A DNA stretch of 56,787 nt from Capnocytophaga sp. (GCF_030532915.1 NZ_JAUNKD010000008.1:42031-98817); one strand, 5' to 3'; counted from the first letter of the stretch, positions 1-9,116 are shown. Numbers and translations are program-made. Notes: a model not told the origin generated them from the letters alone.

Positions 1-1268
1 GTGCTGTTTTTGTAGCCGATAAACGGATTGAGAGCCGTTACAATTCCGATGCTGTTTTTAACCATATTCAAACAAACTTCACGATTTGCCGTGATGCCCA
101 CGACACATTTTTCACGAAGCGTATCCAAGGCTCTTTCCAAAAACACGATAGATTCGATAATCGATTGACAAAGAACAGGTTCCATTACGTTTAGTTGCAA
201 CTGACCGGCTTCGGCAGCGAACGTTACTGTCAAATCGTTTCCATAAACTTTAAAGCAAACTTGGTTTACCACTTCCGGAATTACGGGGTTTACTTTCCCC
301 GGCATAATGGACGAACCGGGTTGCATCGCCGGCAAATTGATTTCGTTCAAACCTGCACGCGGGCCGGACGAAAGCAAACGCAAATCATTACAAATTTTGG
401 AAAGTTTTACAGCCATACGTTTCAAAGCCGACGAATAAATCACGTATGAACCCGTGTCGGGCGTGGCTTCAACCAAATCGGCGGCAGGAATGAAGGCTTC
501 GCCCGTAGCGTTAGCCAGTTTTTCGGCACAAATTTTCGGAAATTCTTTCGGAGCGTTAATGCCCGTTCCGATGGCGGTTCCGCCCATATTGATTTCCAAA
601 AATAAATCGGAAAGGTTGTTCAAACGTGTGATTTCTTCTTCCAAAGTGGCTGCAAAGGCTTCAAATTCTTGTCCGAGCGTCATCGGAACGGCATCTTGTA
701 ATTGCGTACGCCCCATTTTGATAACGTCGGCAAATTCTTTTCCTTTATTTCGGAATGCGTCCACGAGGTCTTTCAGGTGTTTTACTAGCGAATCATTCAT
801 TCGGATAATCGCCAATTTGATGGTTGTCGGATACGCATCATTGGTTGATTGTGAGAGGTTTACGTGGTCGTTGGGGGAACAATACTGATAATCACCGCGT
901 TGGTGTCCCATAATTTCCAAAGCACGATTGGCAATCACCTCGTTAGCATTCATATTCACGGAAGTTCCCGCCCCGCCTTGAATCATATCCACAGGGAATT
1001 GGTCGTGCATTTTGCCTTCAATCAGCTCGTTACAAGCCTGTGAAATGGATTTTAAAAGCTCGTTGGAAAGCAAGCCCAATTGGTGATTGGTTTGTGCAGC
1101 CGCCAGTTTTACGTAGGCAATGGCACGGACAAACTCCGGAAATTCACTCATTTTGCTTCCCGTGATGTGAAAATTATCAATGGCGCGTTGGGTTTGCACG
1201 CCGTAATAGGCTTGTGCCGGTACTTGCAGGTCGCCCAAAAGGTCGGATTCAATTCTGAATTTTTCCAT
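1..1268 (-). CDS. aspA: Aspartate ammonia-lyase, 3'-truncated by window edge
   Basis: Reading the minus strand from the ATG at 1268 gives about 422 open codons that run off the left edge, so the stop lies outside the window. The translation begins [12 protein letters not shown] and continues [12 protein letters not shown], the usual N-terminus of the aspartase/fumarase superfamily. The family signature [11 protein letters not shown] begins near residue 318 and carries the flexible-loop serine that acts as catalytic base. The enzyme converts L-aspartate to fumarate and ammonia in the cytoplasm. Full-length members have about 465-470 residues, so roughly 45 are missing. The fumarase class II relative is the main alternative; the N-terminus favours aspartase. 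A minus-strand near-consensus -7 box (TACCTTTA, 1357-1364) lies about 90 bp upstream. Confidence 0.93.
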   Translation of the reverse strand, partial: MEKFRIESDLLGDLQVPAQAYYGVQTQRAIDNFHITGSKMSEFPEFVRAIAYVKLAAAQTNHQLGLLSNELLKSISQACNELIEGKMHDQFPVDMIQGGAGTSVNMNANEVIANRALEIMGHQRGDYQYCSPNDHVNLSQSTNDAYPTTIKLAIIRMNDSLVKHLKDLVDAFRNKGKEFADVIKMGRTQLQDAVPMTLGQEFEAFAATLEEEITRLNNLSDLFLEINMGGTAIGTGINAPKEFPKICAEKLANATGEAFIPAADLVEATPDTGSYVIYSSALKRMAVKLSKICNDLRLLSSGPRAGLNEINLPAMQPGSSIMPGKVNPVIPEVVNQVCFKVYGNDLTVTFAAEAGQLQLNVMEPVLCQSIIESIVFLERALDTLREKCVVGITANREVCLNMVKNSIGIVTALNPFIGYKNS

Positions 1269-1524
1269 AATCAATTATTTTTTTGTTTAAAATAGTAATC
1301 AAAAAATAAGAAGTTAAGAAAGCACACATCTTTGCGTATGCTTTCAAAACTTCGTGTAAAGGTATGAAATATATTTCAGATAATCGCGTTTTGGGCTGTA
1401 ATTTTTTTGCTTAACAGCCGGTTTTAGCGTTTTTCGGCAACAATTTTTTTATAATGAAAACCGAATTTATAAACAAAATAAGCAACAAATTTACAGATAC
1501 GAGTAGAAAAACGGCAATTTTTTT

Positions 1525-2760
1525 CTATTTTCCGAAAGAAAACCGCAACCCGAAATTTACGTGAAAATTAAATGGTTTGGCTTTGTAAATAGTTTCTATC
1601 GGGCTGTTGTTATTGAAATAATAACTCACACCGGGTTCGGCATAAATGCCAATCAAGGGCGAAATGTTGTATTGCACCCCCACTGAGGCATTGCTTGACC
1701 ATTGCAGTGAATTTACCCGAACATCTTCATAATCGGTTTGTTGCTTTTGACTATCGAAAAAGTAGTTTTTTTCAAGTCTTCCGGAAATATTTTTTTCAAA
1801 AAGCGTTCCGGCAGTGGCATAAAAACCAAAAGCATTTCGTGCAAATATTTGATATTTAACCCGAAGCGGAATGCCAAGGTAATGCAGTTTTTGCGTGGTT
1901 GTGAAATGGTAGGCTTCGCTTCCTTCGTAGGTGTCGGTAACAAGACGCGTATAGGTCAAACCACTTTCAATGCTGATGCGGTTGCTGATTTGGTAGGCGA
2001 ACAAGAGTCCGGCTCGGATAGGCACTTGGTGATTGACTTTGGTTTCGACCTCACGGCTTTTGCTCATTGTGAGTACGCCCAGTAAAGGGCTATCTTCCCA
2101 AAGTGTTTTTTCAGCTTCGACATTCACGATGGAAACAGGGCTATTTGCTTTGTTATGAAGGGATAAGCCTGCCGTTCCGGAAGTAAAAACACCCATTGCA
2201 ATTTGGTTGCGGATTGGCTTGGGGGTTTCAATTTCCACGATTTCTTCCAAGAGAATCGCTTCATCAGCATCCGATTTTGCGTAGTCATTTTCAGTGAATG
2301 AAGGTCGGACTGCATATTTGTGATGCTGAACGGTTTTTTCGGGTTTCACAGGAATGAATGATTTGCTTTCAACTTCTTTTTTTGTTAGGTGGGCGATGTT
2401 TTTTTTAGTCTGTGCTTTGTTTTTTAGATTGTTAAGTTCTTGTTTTTCGTTGTGAATTGTATTTTCTTCAAAAGTATTTGGTGTTTCGGTGTTAAAGGGC
2501 GTAACTTCGGTTGGCGGGATTTTAACATCGGCAACACTCGGCAATTCTTCTTTATTAAAATAATGGTTTAGCGTTAGTATACAGGCAATTGCAGCCGCTG
2601 CCACTGCAAGGCGTTGCGTCCATAACCAAAGAACCGGTTTGGGTTGTTTTTTTTCATTTTCTGACATTTTTGATTCGATGCGTTGCCACAAATCATCGGG
2701 CTGTTCAATCTCATAGTCAGACATTTGTTTGCGTATGTTTTTTAGCCAATCTTCTTTCAT
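1525..2760 (-). CDS. Membrane anti-sigma factor fused to outer-membrane-type beta-barrel domain
   Basis: 411 aa. Residues 1-42 are charged and cytosolic-looking, with a short DDLWQRIESKM helix typical of small anti-sigma domains. A single hydrophobic segment spans about 43-64 and is followed by a Lys/Glu/Thr-rich linker (about 65-180). The rest, about 185-411, is made of alternating-hydrophobicity strands (GLLFAYQISNRISIESGLTY, GVQYNISPLIGIYAEPGVSY) and ends FGLRFSFGK, like outer-membrane beta-barrel domains. The start ATG overlaps the stop of the upstream ECF sigma gene by four bases (ATGA), so the two are probably translationally coupled and this protein probably restrains that sigma factor (inference). 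A barrel on an inner-membrane anchor is odd topologically, although related architectures are annotated in Bacteroidota. Confidence 0.75.
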   Translation of the reverse strand: MKEDWLKNIRKQMSDYEIEQPDDLWQRIESKMSENEKKQPKPVLWLWTQRLAVAAAAIACILTLNHYFNKEELPSVADVKIPPTEVTPFNTETPNTFEENTIHNEKQELNNLKNKAQTKKNIAHLTKKEVESKSFIPVKPEKTVQHHKYAVRPSFTENDYAKSDADEAILLEEIVEIETPKPIRNQIAMGVFTSGTAGLSLHNKANSPVSIVNVEAEKTLWEDSPLLGVLTMSKSREVETKVNHQVPIRAGLLFAYQISNRISIESGLTYTRLVTDTYEGSEAYHFTTTQKLHYLGIPLRVKYQIFARNAFGFYATAGTLFEKNISGRLEKNYFFDSQKQQTDYEDVRVNSLQWSSNASVGVQYNISPLIGIYAEPGVSYYFNNNSPIETIYKAKPFNFHVNFGLRFSFGK

Positions 2761-3326
2761 AATGAAATGGGATTAAGTGTTTGGAACTCTCGTATTTTCT
2801 CAGTTAGTAGCATTTTGGCTCGGTGTAATTGTGATGCCGAAGTGCTTTCTTTTATGTTTAATAATGCCGCAATTTCTTTGTGGCTTTTTTCTTCAATGAC
2901 GTATAGGTTGAAAATGGTTCGGTAGCCGTCGGGCAACTCGCGAATCATTTGATGGATTACCGCCGGGTCGATGCCTTCGGTATTGGGTTCATCGTCAATG
3001 ATGTTTCCGTTTTCGTGTTTGAGTTCGGTAAGGGTTAGTTGGCTGTTTTGTTTGATGAATTTTAAGGTTTCATTTACCACAATTTTTGCCATCCATCCTT
3101 TTAAGGAACCGCTTCCTCGATATTGAAAGGAATTTACCGATGCAAAAATCTTTAAAAAGCTCTCTTGCAATACGTCTTTAACGTCTTCTTCATCTTGAAT
3201 GTATCGGGAACATATGGCACCAAGATAACGGATGTAACTTTCGTACATCTTTTTCATCGCCGGTTTGTTGCCTTTTTGCACCAAATGCAGCAACATTTGC
3301 TCGTTATCGTTTTGGTTTTGCGTCAT
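2757..3326 (-). CDS. ECF-type RNA polymerase sigma factor
   Basis: 189 aa. Region 2 lies at about residues 10-95 (YIRYLGAICSRYIQDEEDVK followed by DVLQESFLKIFASVNSF), the core-binding and -10 recognition part. Region 4 lies at about 125-180 (IRELPDGYRTIFNLYVIEEK, then SHKEIAALLNIKESTSASQL), a helix-turn-helix for -35 recognition. There is no region 1.1 or region 3, as expected for ECF sigma-70 proteins. It is first in a two-gene operon with the anti-sigma/beta-barrel protein. A minus-strand TACCTTTG -7 box lies at 3492-3499, leaving a leader of about 165 nt that contains an imperfect hairpin. The regulon cannot be inferred from the sequence. Confidence 0.92.
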   Translation of the reverse strand: MTQNQNDNEQMLLHLVQKGNKPAMKKMYESYIRYLGAICSRYIQDEEDVKDVLQESFLKIFASVNSFQYRGSGSLKGWMAKIVVNETLKFIKQNSQLTLTELKHENGNIIDDEPNTEGIDPAVIHQMIRELPDGYRTIFNLYVIEEKSHKEIAALLNIKESTSASQLHRAKMLLTEKIREFQTLNPISL

Positions 3327-3969
3327 TTTATTTTGTCAAAATTCTTCTTTTAAAAGGGAATGAAGTGGACTTTTTTTTGTGAGAAAAAGCCCACTCCATT
3401 TTCTTCAAAAAGGGAATATTTCAAATTTTTTATCGGGGTTCGTTTGTCAATGTTTTCCGTTGCAACCTTTGTCAGACATAAACCACTCTGACAAAGGTAT
3501 TTAACGGATAAGCAAATGATAAAACATTGTTACAGTTTGCAAGTTACAAAAATAATCTGATTCATCACGATATTTTTTAGAGTGAGATGATTATTTGTCT
3601 TTGCAATGAAACGATTATTCTTTGTAACTTGTTGTTTAACTGCATTTGTATGAGTAAAAAGTTTTCTTTTTTATCGGCTTTTATGCCGTGAAATTGTACA
3701 AAGTTTTTATGTCATAAGCACTGTGTTCTAAAAAAATATTACCGCATATAGATGGATGTAATAACTAAAAGTGTATTTGGATAGTGAAAAATAATTAATT
3801 ACCAGTGAAAATCGATTTGTATTAGGGAAGTATCCACTTCTATGCGGTAAATATTTTATGTTAGCAGTAAGTAAAGATGTTTATCAAATTAAATTCATTT
3901 TTTGTGTAACCAATAAATATTTATTTTCGTGAATGTTAAGTTTATATTTTGAAAATCAATGCATTTTAA
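3327..3969. other. Intergenic region between sigma operon and nigD-like gene
   Basis: 643 bp, AT-rich and without a convincing gene. It includes an imperfect inverted repeat (arms about 3359-3377 and 3382-3400; about 19 pairs, several of them G-U) in the leader of the sigma gene, and a minus-strand -7 box at 3492-3499. A 13-codon ORF near 3650-3691 is too short to support. The remaining roughly 270 bp up to the nigD-like stop show nothing I can identify. Confidence 0.5.
3492..3499 (-). promoter_or_regulatory. Bacteroidota -7 box for the sigma/anti-sigma operon
   Basis: Minus-strand TACCTTTG matches the TAnnTTTG consensus. No clean TTTG lies at the usual -33 distance, so support rests on the -7 box and orientation. 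It lies about 165 bp before the sigma start codon. Confidence 0.4.
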
Positions 3970-4647
3970 CTATTGTCGTAACTGTAAATTAAATTCGCGT
4001 GATTTGTCGCCACTGAACGATTTCCATTTGAGTTTGAGTTTCACCTTTCCGGTATCGGGTTTGTTGGGCAATTCGTTGAGGTTGAAAGCAATCAGCACAT
4101 CGCCCATTGTCCCGCCTACGTCGCCTTTGGCATCGTGGCGCAATTCAAATTCATACGGGTCGTTAGGGTTCACGTTGGTAACCAAGTTCAAAGCGTGTCT
4201 TACTCTGGTTCGGCTCCATTGGGTGCGCACCCGCAGGGTTAGGTATCCGTCTTCGGCAACGGTGGTCCAATCTTGTACAACTTCAATGGGGTCGTTTCCG
4301 TATTTTGCGGTGTTTTCGGCTCCTAAATTCGGAACGGGTTTTTTGGTTCGGATACTGTCAATCCAATTGATGTGAACGTTTCGCACACGCGCCTTTTTGT
4401 CGGCTTCTTCGGTTTTGTAACTCACCAGTGCGCGTACCTCTTTTCTGTAAGGCGAGGTTTTTAGGTTGGTGGGTTGTAACTTGGTGCTGTCGTCCAGTTG
4501 GAGGAAAAAAGTTCCGTCCGTTTGTGGGCGAACCGTTACCACCGCCGAGGGTAACGGGGTTGGCTCAATATCACTATTTTTAAGGCAGGATTGGAATGCA
4601 AAGACCAACAGTCCGACGGTAAGCATTGAAAATTTTGACGTATTCAT
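3970..4647 (-). CDS. NigD-like lipoprotein
   Basis: 225 aa. The N-terminus is a lipoprotein signal peptide with a lipobox ending at Cys21 (FAFQSC), so the mature protein should be membrane-anchored and probably surface or periplasmic. The body is beta-rich (VRALVSYKTEE, RVRNVHINWIDSI, GYLTLRVRTQW, PYEFELRHDAKGD, GKVKLKLKWKSF). This matches the domain order of NigD-like proteins: an N-terminal small-barrel region and a C-terminal beta-sandwich. The family is found in Bacteroidota; its biochemical role is not established. It is monocistronic here, divergent from dxs and separated by about 165 bp. The family call comes from recognition of overall pattern, not from a search. Confidence 0.72.
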   Translation of the reverse strand: MNTSKFSMLTVGLLVFAFQSCLKNSDIEPTPLPSAVVTVRPQTDGTFFLQLDDSTKLQPTNLKTSPYRKEVRALVSYKTEEADKKARVRNVHINWIDSIRTKKPVPNLGAENTAKYGNDPIEVVQDWTTVAEDGYLTLRVRTQWSRTRVRHALNLVTNVNPNDPYEFELRHDAKGDVGGTMGDVLIAFNLNELPNKPDTGKVKLKLKWKSFSGDKSREFNLQLRQ

Positions 4648-4780
4648 TGCAATATTCGTTTTGATGTTATCTCACCCTATTAAATCGCGCTTTGCAGAAA
4701 TCTTGCATTGAAAAATTAATTTTAACAAAATTTTATGATTTCGTACAAAACGAAACAATTGCTTGCAGACTGAAATTCTG

Positions 4781-4808
4781 TTTGGTTAGCAAAATTTGCG
4801 TACCTTTG
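4781..4808 (+). promoter_or_regulatory. dxs promoter with -33 and -7 elements
   Basis: TTTG at 4781-4784 and TACCTTTG at 4801-4808 (16-bp gap) match Bacteroidota promoter elements. The dxs ATG begins only four bases after the -7 box, so the transcript would be leaderless or nearly so. Confidence 0.7.
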
Positions 4809-4812
4809 CCCA

Positions 4813-6570
4813 ATGTTTTTAGAGCAGATACATTCACCCGCCGATTTGCGTGCCTTGCCCGTAAGGCAACTTGCCGTTTTGGCACAAGAAGTGCGTGACC
4901 ATATCATTGATGTGGTTTCAGCGCAAGGGGGGCATTTGGGGGCAAGTTTGGGGGTTGTAGAGCTCACCATCGCGCTACATTACGTGTTTGACACGCCCCA
5001 AGATAAATTGGTGTGGGACGTGGGGCATCAGGCATACGCACATAAAATACTCACCCAAAGACGGGAGGCTTTTAAAACCATTCGTAAGGCGGGAGGCATT
5101 AGCGGATTTCCGAAGATGGATGAAAGCCCTTATGATGCTTTCGGGACGGGACATTCCTCCACTTCAATATCGGCGGTGTTGGCAATGGCAATGGCAAGTG
5201 CCTTAACGGGAAACACCGAGCGAAACCACATTGCCGTGATTGGTGATGCCTCAATTGTCAGCGGGATGGCTTTCGAGGCGATGAACCACGCCGGAGCCAC
5301 CGATACCAATCTGCTTATTATCCTCAATGACAATGCCATCGGGATTGACCCCTCGGTAGGGGCATTGAAAAATTATTTTACGCAACTTAAAGAAAATCAA
5401 GGAAGTAATGAATCTTTTTTTGGTTGTTTGGGCTTGCGGTACGAGGGCGTTATCGACGGACATAACCTCAATGCGCTGATTGAAAAATTTAAGATTTTAA
5501 AAGATAAAAAAGGCGTAAAACTTTTGCACGTAACAACCACCAAGGGCAAAGGGCTTCAAAAGGCGGAAAATAATCAAATTATGTACCATTCGCCCGGGAA
5601 GTTTGACAAAATCACCGGCGAACAATTTGCTGAAAATGTGTCTCTTCCGGATAAATATCAAGATGTTTTCGGGCTTACCCTTGATGAGCTTGCCCGTCAA
5701 AATTCAAAAATAATTGCCATCACACCGGCAATGCCCAGCGGAAGTTCCTTGACCTATATGCAAGCCTCGTTTCCGAATCGGGTTTTTGACGTGGGCATCG
5801 CCGAGCAACACGCCGTTACGTTTGCCGCAGGTTGGGCAGCTTCTGGCTTCACGGCGTTTTGTGTGGTGTACTCCACGTTTTTGCAACGTGCTTACGACCA
5901 GATAATTCACGATGTGGCTTTGCAAAATCTGCCTGTTGTGTTTTGCATTGACCGTGCGGGGCTTGTAGGCGAAGACGGTGCCACGCATCACGGGGTGTTT
6001 GATATGGCTTTTTTGCGTCCGATACCGAATTTGGTCATCGCTTCACCGCGTAATGCCGTTGAGCTTCGTAACTTGCTGTATACGGCGCAGTTGGGACTTT
6101 CTTTTCCGTTTGCAATTCGCTATCCCAGAGGCAGATGCAATTCGTTTGACTGGCAGCAACCGTTTGAAAAAATTGAAATCGGTAAAGGAGAGCAACTTAA
6201 AAAAGGAACTAAATACGCCGTTTTAACCATCGGAACCATTGCCGATAATGTGGTGCAAGCCATTTCGTTGTTAAAAAATAGTGAAGATTACGCACATTTT
6301 GACGTCCGTTTCTTAAAACCTTTGGACGAATCACTTTTACACATTATTTTTGCAACCTATAAAACGATTTTTACGGTGGAAGAAGCCCCCAAAAAAGGAG
6401 GATTGGCAAGTGCCATTGTTGAGTTTGCTGCCGAATATTCGTTTGCTAATAAATTGGTAATGATTGGATTGTCTGATGTGTTTATCACCCACGCAAGCAC
6501 TGATGAATTGCAAAAAATGGTGGGGCTGGACGTTCAAAGCCTGTGTGAAAAATTAAAAACCGAAATATAA
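4813..6570 (+). CDS. dxs: 1-deoxy-D-xylulose-5-phosphate synthase
   Basis: 585 aa, slightly shorter than the common 620-640. It condenses pyruvate and glyceraldehyde 3-phosphate to DXP with thiamine diphosphate, the first step of the MEP isoprenoid pathway. Visible motifs: GGHLGASLGVVELT near the start, DVGHQAYAHKIL, the ThDP-binding segment VIGDASIVSGMAFEA to ILNDN, and the catalytic-glutamate motif GIAEQHAV with Glu331. GDA replaces the textbook GDG; I believe this occurs in Bacteroidota Dxs. The C-terminal transketolase-type domain ends about residue 575. The start is fixed by the family-typical opening (HSPADLRALPVRQL) directly after the ATG. The DUF3078-type gene follows 35 bp downstream. 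Confidence 0.97.
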   Translation: MFLEQIHSPADLRALPVRQLAVLAQEVRDHIIDVVSAQGGHLGASLGVVELTIALHYVFDTPQDKLVWDVGHQAYAHKILTQRREAFKTIRKAGGISGFPKMDESPYDAFGTGHSSTSISAVLAMAMASALTGNTERNHIAVIGDASIVSGMAFEAMNHAGATDTNLLIILNDNAIGIDPSVGALKNYFTQLKENQGSNESFFGCLGLRYEGVIDGHNLNALIEKFKILKDKKGVKLLHVTTTKGKGLQKAENNQIMYHSPGKFDKITGEQFAENVSLPDKYQDVFGLTLDELARQNSKIIAITPAMPSGSSLTYMQASFPNRVFDVGIAEQHAVTFAAGWAASGFTAFCVVYSTFLQRAYDQIIHDVALQNLPVVFCIDRAGLVGEDGATHHGVFDMAFLRPIPNLVIASPRNAVELRNLLYTAQLGLSFPFAIRYPRGRCNSFDWQQPFEKIEIGKGEQLKKGTKYAVLTIGTIADNVVQAISLLKNSEDYAHFDVRFLKPLDESLLHIIFATYKTIFTVEEAPKKGGLASAIVEFAAEYSFANKLVMIGLSDVFITHASTDELQKMVGLDVQSLCEKLKTEI

Positions 6571-6605
6571 ATTGATATATCAAAAAAGAACTTAAATCCG
6601 AGAGA

Positions 6606-7631
6606 ATGAAAAAAAACGTATTACTACTATGCAGCGTGTTTTTTGCCGTTTGCGTTTCGGCTCAGATTCGTAAAGCCAAGGCGGTTGAAAAACCGGTTAA
6701 AATGGAAGCTATTGAGGTTCAGGAAGATGAAGAAGCGTTAAAATTCATCTTTCATCGCTATCAGCGTATGCAGGAAAAATGGTTTCGATTCAATCAAATT
6801 AACCTGAATTTGAGTGAGGTATCTTTTTCAAATTGGAGTGCGGGGGGTGAAAATTCCATTTCGGGTTTGCTCAATGCCAAATTTCGCCGTCGTTTTTCCG
6901 AGCGTACTTATTTTTGGGATAACGAACTGGAAATCAATTACGGAATGAATGCCCAAAAGGGAAGAGAGGTACGCAAGACAGATGATAAACTTTCGTTTAT
7001 TTCCTCGTTGGGTTATCGCGGTAAATCATCTTCATTTTGGTATTATACGGCTCGTTTTCAGTTTCTTACGCAGTTCAGTAACGGCTATTCGTATCCGAAT
7101 ACCGAAAAGCCGATTTCCAAATTTTTTGCGCCGGCTTATGTTTATTTAGGTTTGGGGATTGAGTATGCACCCGCAGGCAATAATTTCAATTTGTTTTTAT
7201 CGCCTTTAACACAAAAAACAACCTTGGTTTTGGACGAAGTTTTGTCAAATCAGGGAGCTTTTGGGGTTAGACCGGCAGAATATGACGCTTCCAAACGAAT
7301 GGTTCGCAGAGGCGGATTATCAACCACCGAGCTTGGTTTTTCTATTTCGGGGCGATGGAACAAAAAAATGGCGAAAAATATGCGGCTTGAAAACGTGTTC
7401 AATTTTTATGGTGATTATCTGAAAAATTTCGGAAATATTGACATCGACTGGGAAGCAAACCTAAATCTTAAAGTGAATGATTACGTGCAAGCCCGCATCG
7501 GATTACACATAAAATACGATGACGACGTGAAGTTTTATTCCTATACCGATACCAACGGACAAACGCACAAATACGGTGCGAGAACGCAATTGAAACAACT
7601 CTTGGGAATCGGGCTTTCATATACGTTTTAA
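6606..7631 (+). CDS. DUF3078-type outer-membrane beta-barrel protein
   Basis: 341 aa. Signal peptide at residues 1-19 (VFFAVCVSAQ, cleavage after Ala19). The conserved segment INLNLSEVSFSNWSAGGENS marks the DUF3078 family as I recall it. After it come alternating strands with aromatic girdles (FWYYTARFQFLTQFSNGYSY, ARIGLHIKYDDDVKFYSYTD), and the protein ends GIGLSYTF with a terminal Phe, typical of outer-membrane barrels. Function is unknown. It lies 35 bp after dxs and 22 bp before tdk, so it probably shares their transcript. Confidence 0.8.
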   Translation: MKKNVLLLCSVFFAVCVSAQIRKAKAVEKPVKMEAIEVQEDEEALKFIFHRYQRMQEKWFRFNQINLNLSEVSFSNWSAGGENSISGLLNAKFRRRFSERTYFWDNELEINYGMNAQKGREVRKTDDKLSFISSLGYRGKSSSFWYYTARFQFLTQFSNGYSYPNTEKPISKFFAPAYVYLGLGIEYAPAGNNFNLFLSPLTQKTTLVLDEVLSNQGAFGVRPAEYDASKRMVRRGGLSTTELGFSISGRWNKKMAKNMRLENVFNFYGDYLKNFGNIDIDWEANLNLKVNDYVQARIGLHIKYDDDVKFYSYTDTNGQTHKYGARTQLKQLLGIGLSYTF

Positions 7632-7653
7632 CCAAAAAAATCCTAAAAAAGGA

Positions 7654-8259
7654 ATGTTTTTAGAAAATACAACCAATCATACCGAAAAATTTGGCTGGAT
7701 AGAAGTCATCTGCGGTTCAATGTTTTCGGGCAAAACCGAAGAACTTATCCGCAGGTTGCGACGTGCCCAATTTGCCAAACAAAAGGTAGAGATTTTCAAG
7801 CCGGCTTTTGACACCCGCTACCACGACGATAAAGTGGTTTCACACAACGCCACCGAAATACAATCAACCGCCGTGCCGGCTGCCGCCAACATTTTGCTTC
7901 TTGCTGACGGTTGCGACGTGATTGGCATTGATGAAGCCCAATTTTTTGACGACGAAATCGTAAATGTTTGTAACGATTTGGCAAACCGAGGAATGCGCGT
8001 TATTGTTGCCGGATTGGATATGGATTACAAAGGAAAACCCTTCGGACCGATGCCCGCGTTGATGGCAACTGCCGAATATGTTACCAAAGTACACGCCGTT
8101 TGTACCCGCACCGGAAATTTGGCAAATTTCAGTTTCAGAAAAGGATTTTCAGAAAATTTGTATATGCTGGGCGAGCAAGACACCTATGAACCGCTGAGCC
8201 GAGCCGCTTTTTTCAAGGCAATGAAACACCGAAATCAAGAAATAAAATCAGAAAATTAA
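7654..8259 (+). CDS. tdk: Thymidine kinase (type II)
   Basis: 201 aa. It phosphorylates thymidine with ATP in the salvage pathway. Walker A is GSMFSGKTEE (about residues 21-30); the Walker B/catalytic segment is IGIDEAQFF. The region that usually carries the four-cysteine structural zinc site keeps a single Cys (HAVCTRTGN), and the C-terminal cysteine pair is replaced (YEPLSRAAF), so this enzyme probably lacks that zinc. The lasso segment before the C-terminus is still recognisable. It starts 22 bp after the DUF3078-type gene and is followed 21 bp later by the TerC gene. Confidence 0.95.
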   Translation: MFLENTTNHTEKFGWIEVICGSMFSGKTEELIRRLRRAQFAKQKVEIFKPAFDTRYHDDKVVSHNATEIQSTAVPAAANILLLADGCDVIGIDEAQFFDDEIVNVCNDLANRGMRVIVAGLDMDYKGKPFGPMPALMATAEYVTKVHAVCTRTGNLANFSFRKGFSENLYMLGEQDTYEPLSRAAFFKAMKHRNQEIKSEN

Positions 8260-8280
8260 AACCATTAATTCGATATTTGT

Positions 8281-9060
8281 ATGGAATTTTTATTCACAGC
8301 CGATGCCGTTGTGGCGTTGCTTACATTGACTTTTTTGGAAATCGTTTTGGGGATTGACAACGTCATCTTCATTTCCATCGTAACCGGAAAACTCCCTGAA
8401 CATCAGCGTAAGAAAGCCACACAGCTTGGGCTTTTCTTGGCAATGTTTATGCGTATTGCACTGCTTTTCAGTATTTCGTTATTGGTTCAGCTTAAAGAAC
8501 CTTGGCTTAGTTTTGACTGGGGCTGGTTCAAAGCGGCGTTTAACGGACAGGCACTTATTTTGCTGGTCGGTGGTATTTTCCTGTTGTACAAATCCACAAA
8601 GGAAATCCATTCAAAAGTAAATCATATTGACCACGTTACCGACTCAAAAGAAGCCGAAAAATCAAGAAGTGTATCGTTTTCAAACGTAATTGCCCAAATT
8701 TTGATTATCGATTTGATTTTCTCGGTAGATAGTATTTTAACCGCCGTGGGAATGACCAACGGGCTGGAAGGAGCGTTGTACATTATGATTATCGCCGTGG
8801 TGGTTTCGGTAGGAATTATGATTTTGTTTGCCAATCCGGTGGGCAGTTTCGTAAACCGAAATCCGTCGATTCAAATTTTGGCACTTGCCTTTTTGATTTT
8901 GATTGGTTTTATGCTCATTACCGAAAGTATGCACCTTTCGCACGCGGTTCTTGCGGGGCAGGAAGTTGGTGCCGTTCCGAAAGGCTACTTGTACTTTGCC
9001 ATTGCGTTTTCACTGGGCGTGGAGTTTTTAAATATGCGTATGCGTAAAAAATCAAACTAA
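8281..9060 (+). CDS. TerC-family integral membrane protein
   Basis: 259 aa with about seven hydrophobic segments. It has the TerC hallmark ending IVLGIDNVIFISIVTG (about residues 21-36) and a second acidic repeat IIDLIFSVDSILTAVGM (about 142-158). In this family the paired intramembrane acidic residues are linked to metal-ion transport, such as manganese efflux, during exoprotein metallation. It lies in the inner membrane, last gene of the dxs-DUF3078-tdk-terC run, and is followed within 25 bp by a strong terminator. The particular substrate cannot be decided here. Confidence 0.9.
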   Translation: MEFLFTADAVVALLTLTFLEIVLGIDNVIFISIVTGKLPEHQRKKATQLGLFLAMFMRIALLFSISLLVQLKEPWLSFDWGWFKAAFNGQALILLVGGIFLLYKSTKEIHSKVNHIDHVTDSKEAEKSRSVSFSNVIAQILIIDLIFSVDSILTAVGMTNGLEGALYIMIIAVVVSVGIMILFANPVGSFVNRNPSIQILALAFLILIGFMLITESMHLSHAVLAGQEVGAVPKGYLYFAIAFSLGVEFLNMRMRKKSN

Positions 9061-9082
9061 ACAAAGTTTAAAATAACTGGAG

Positions 9083-9116
9083 GCTCGGAAAAAAGCTAAT
9101 TTTTCCGAGCTTTTTT
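9083..9116 (+). terminator. Rho-independent terminator after terC
   Basis: A perfect 11-bp stem (GCTCGGAAAAA at 9083-9093 against its complement at 9100-9110) with a six-base loop is followed by a T6 run. It closes the dxs-to-terC transcript. Confidence 0.92.

Noticed and set aside
195-1295. Three plus-strand ORFs (195-449, 454-888, 1080-1295)
   Set aside because: They are antisense shadows of the clearly coding minus-strand aspartate ammonia-lyase, which has family motifs through the same interval.
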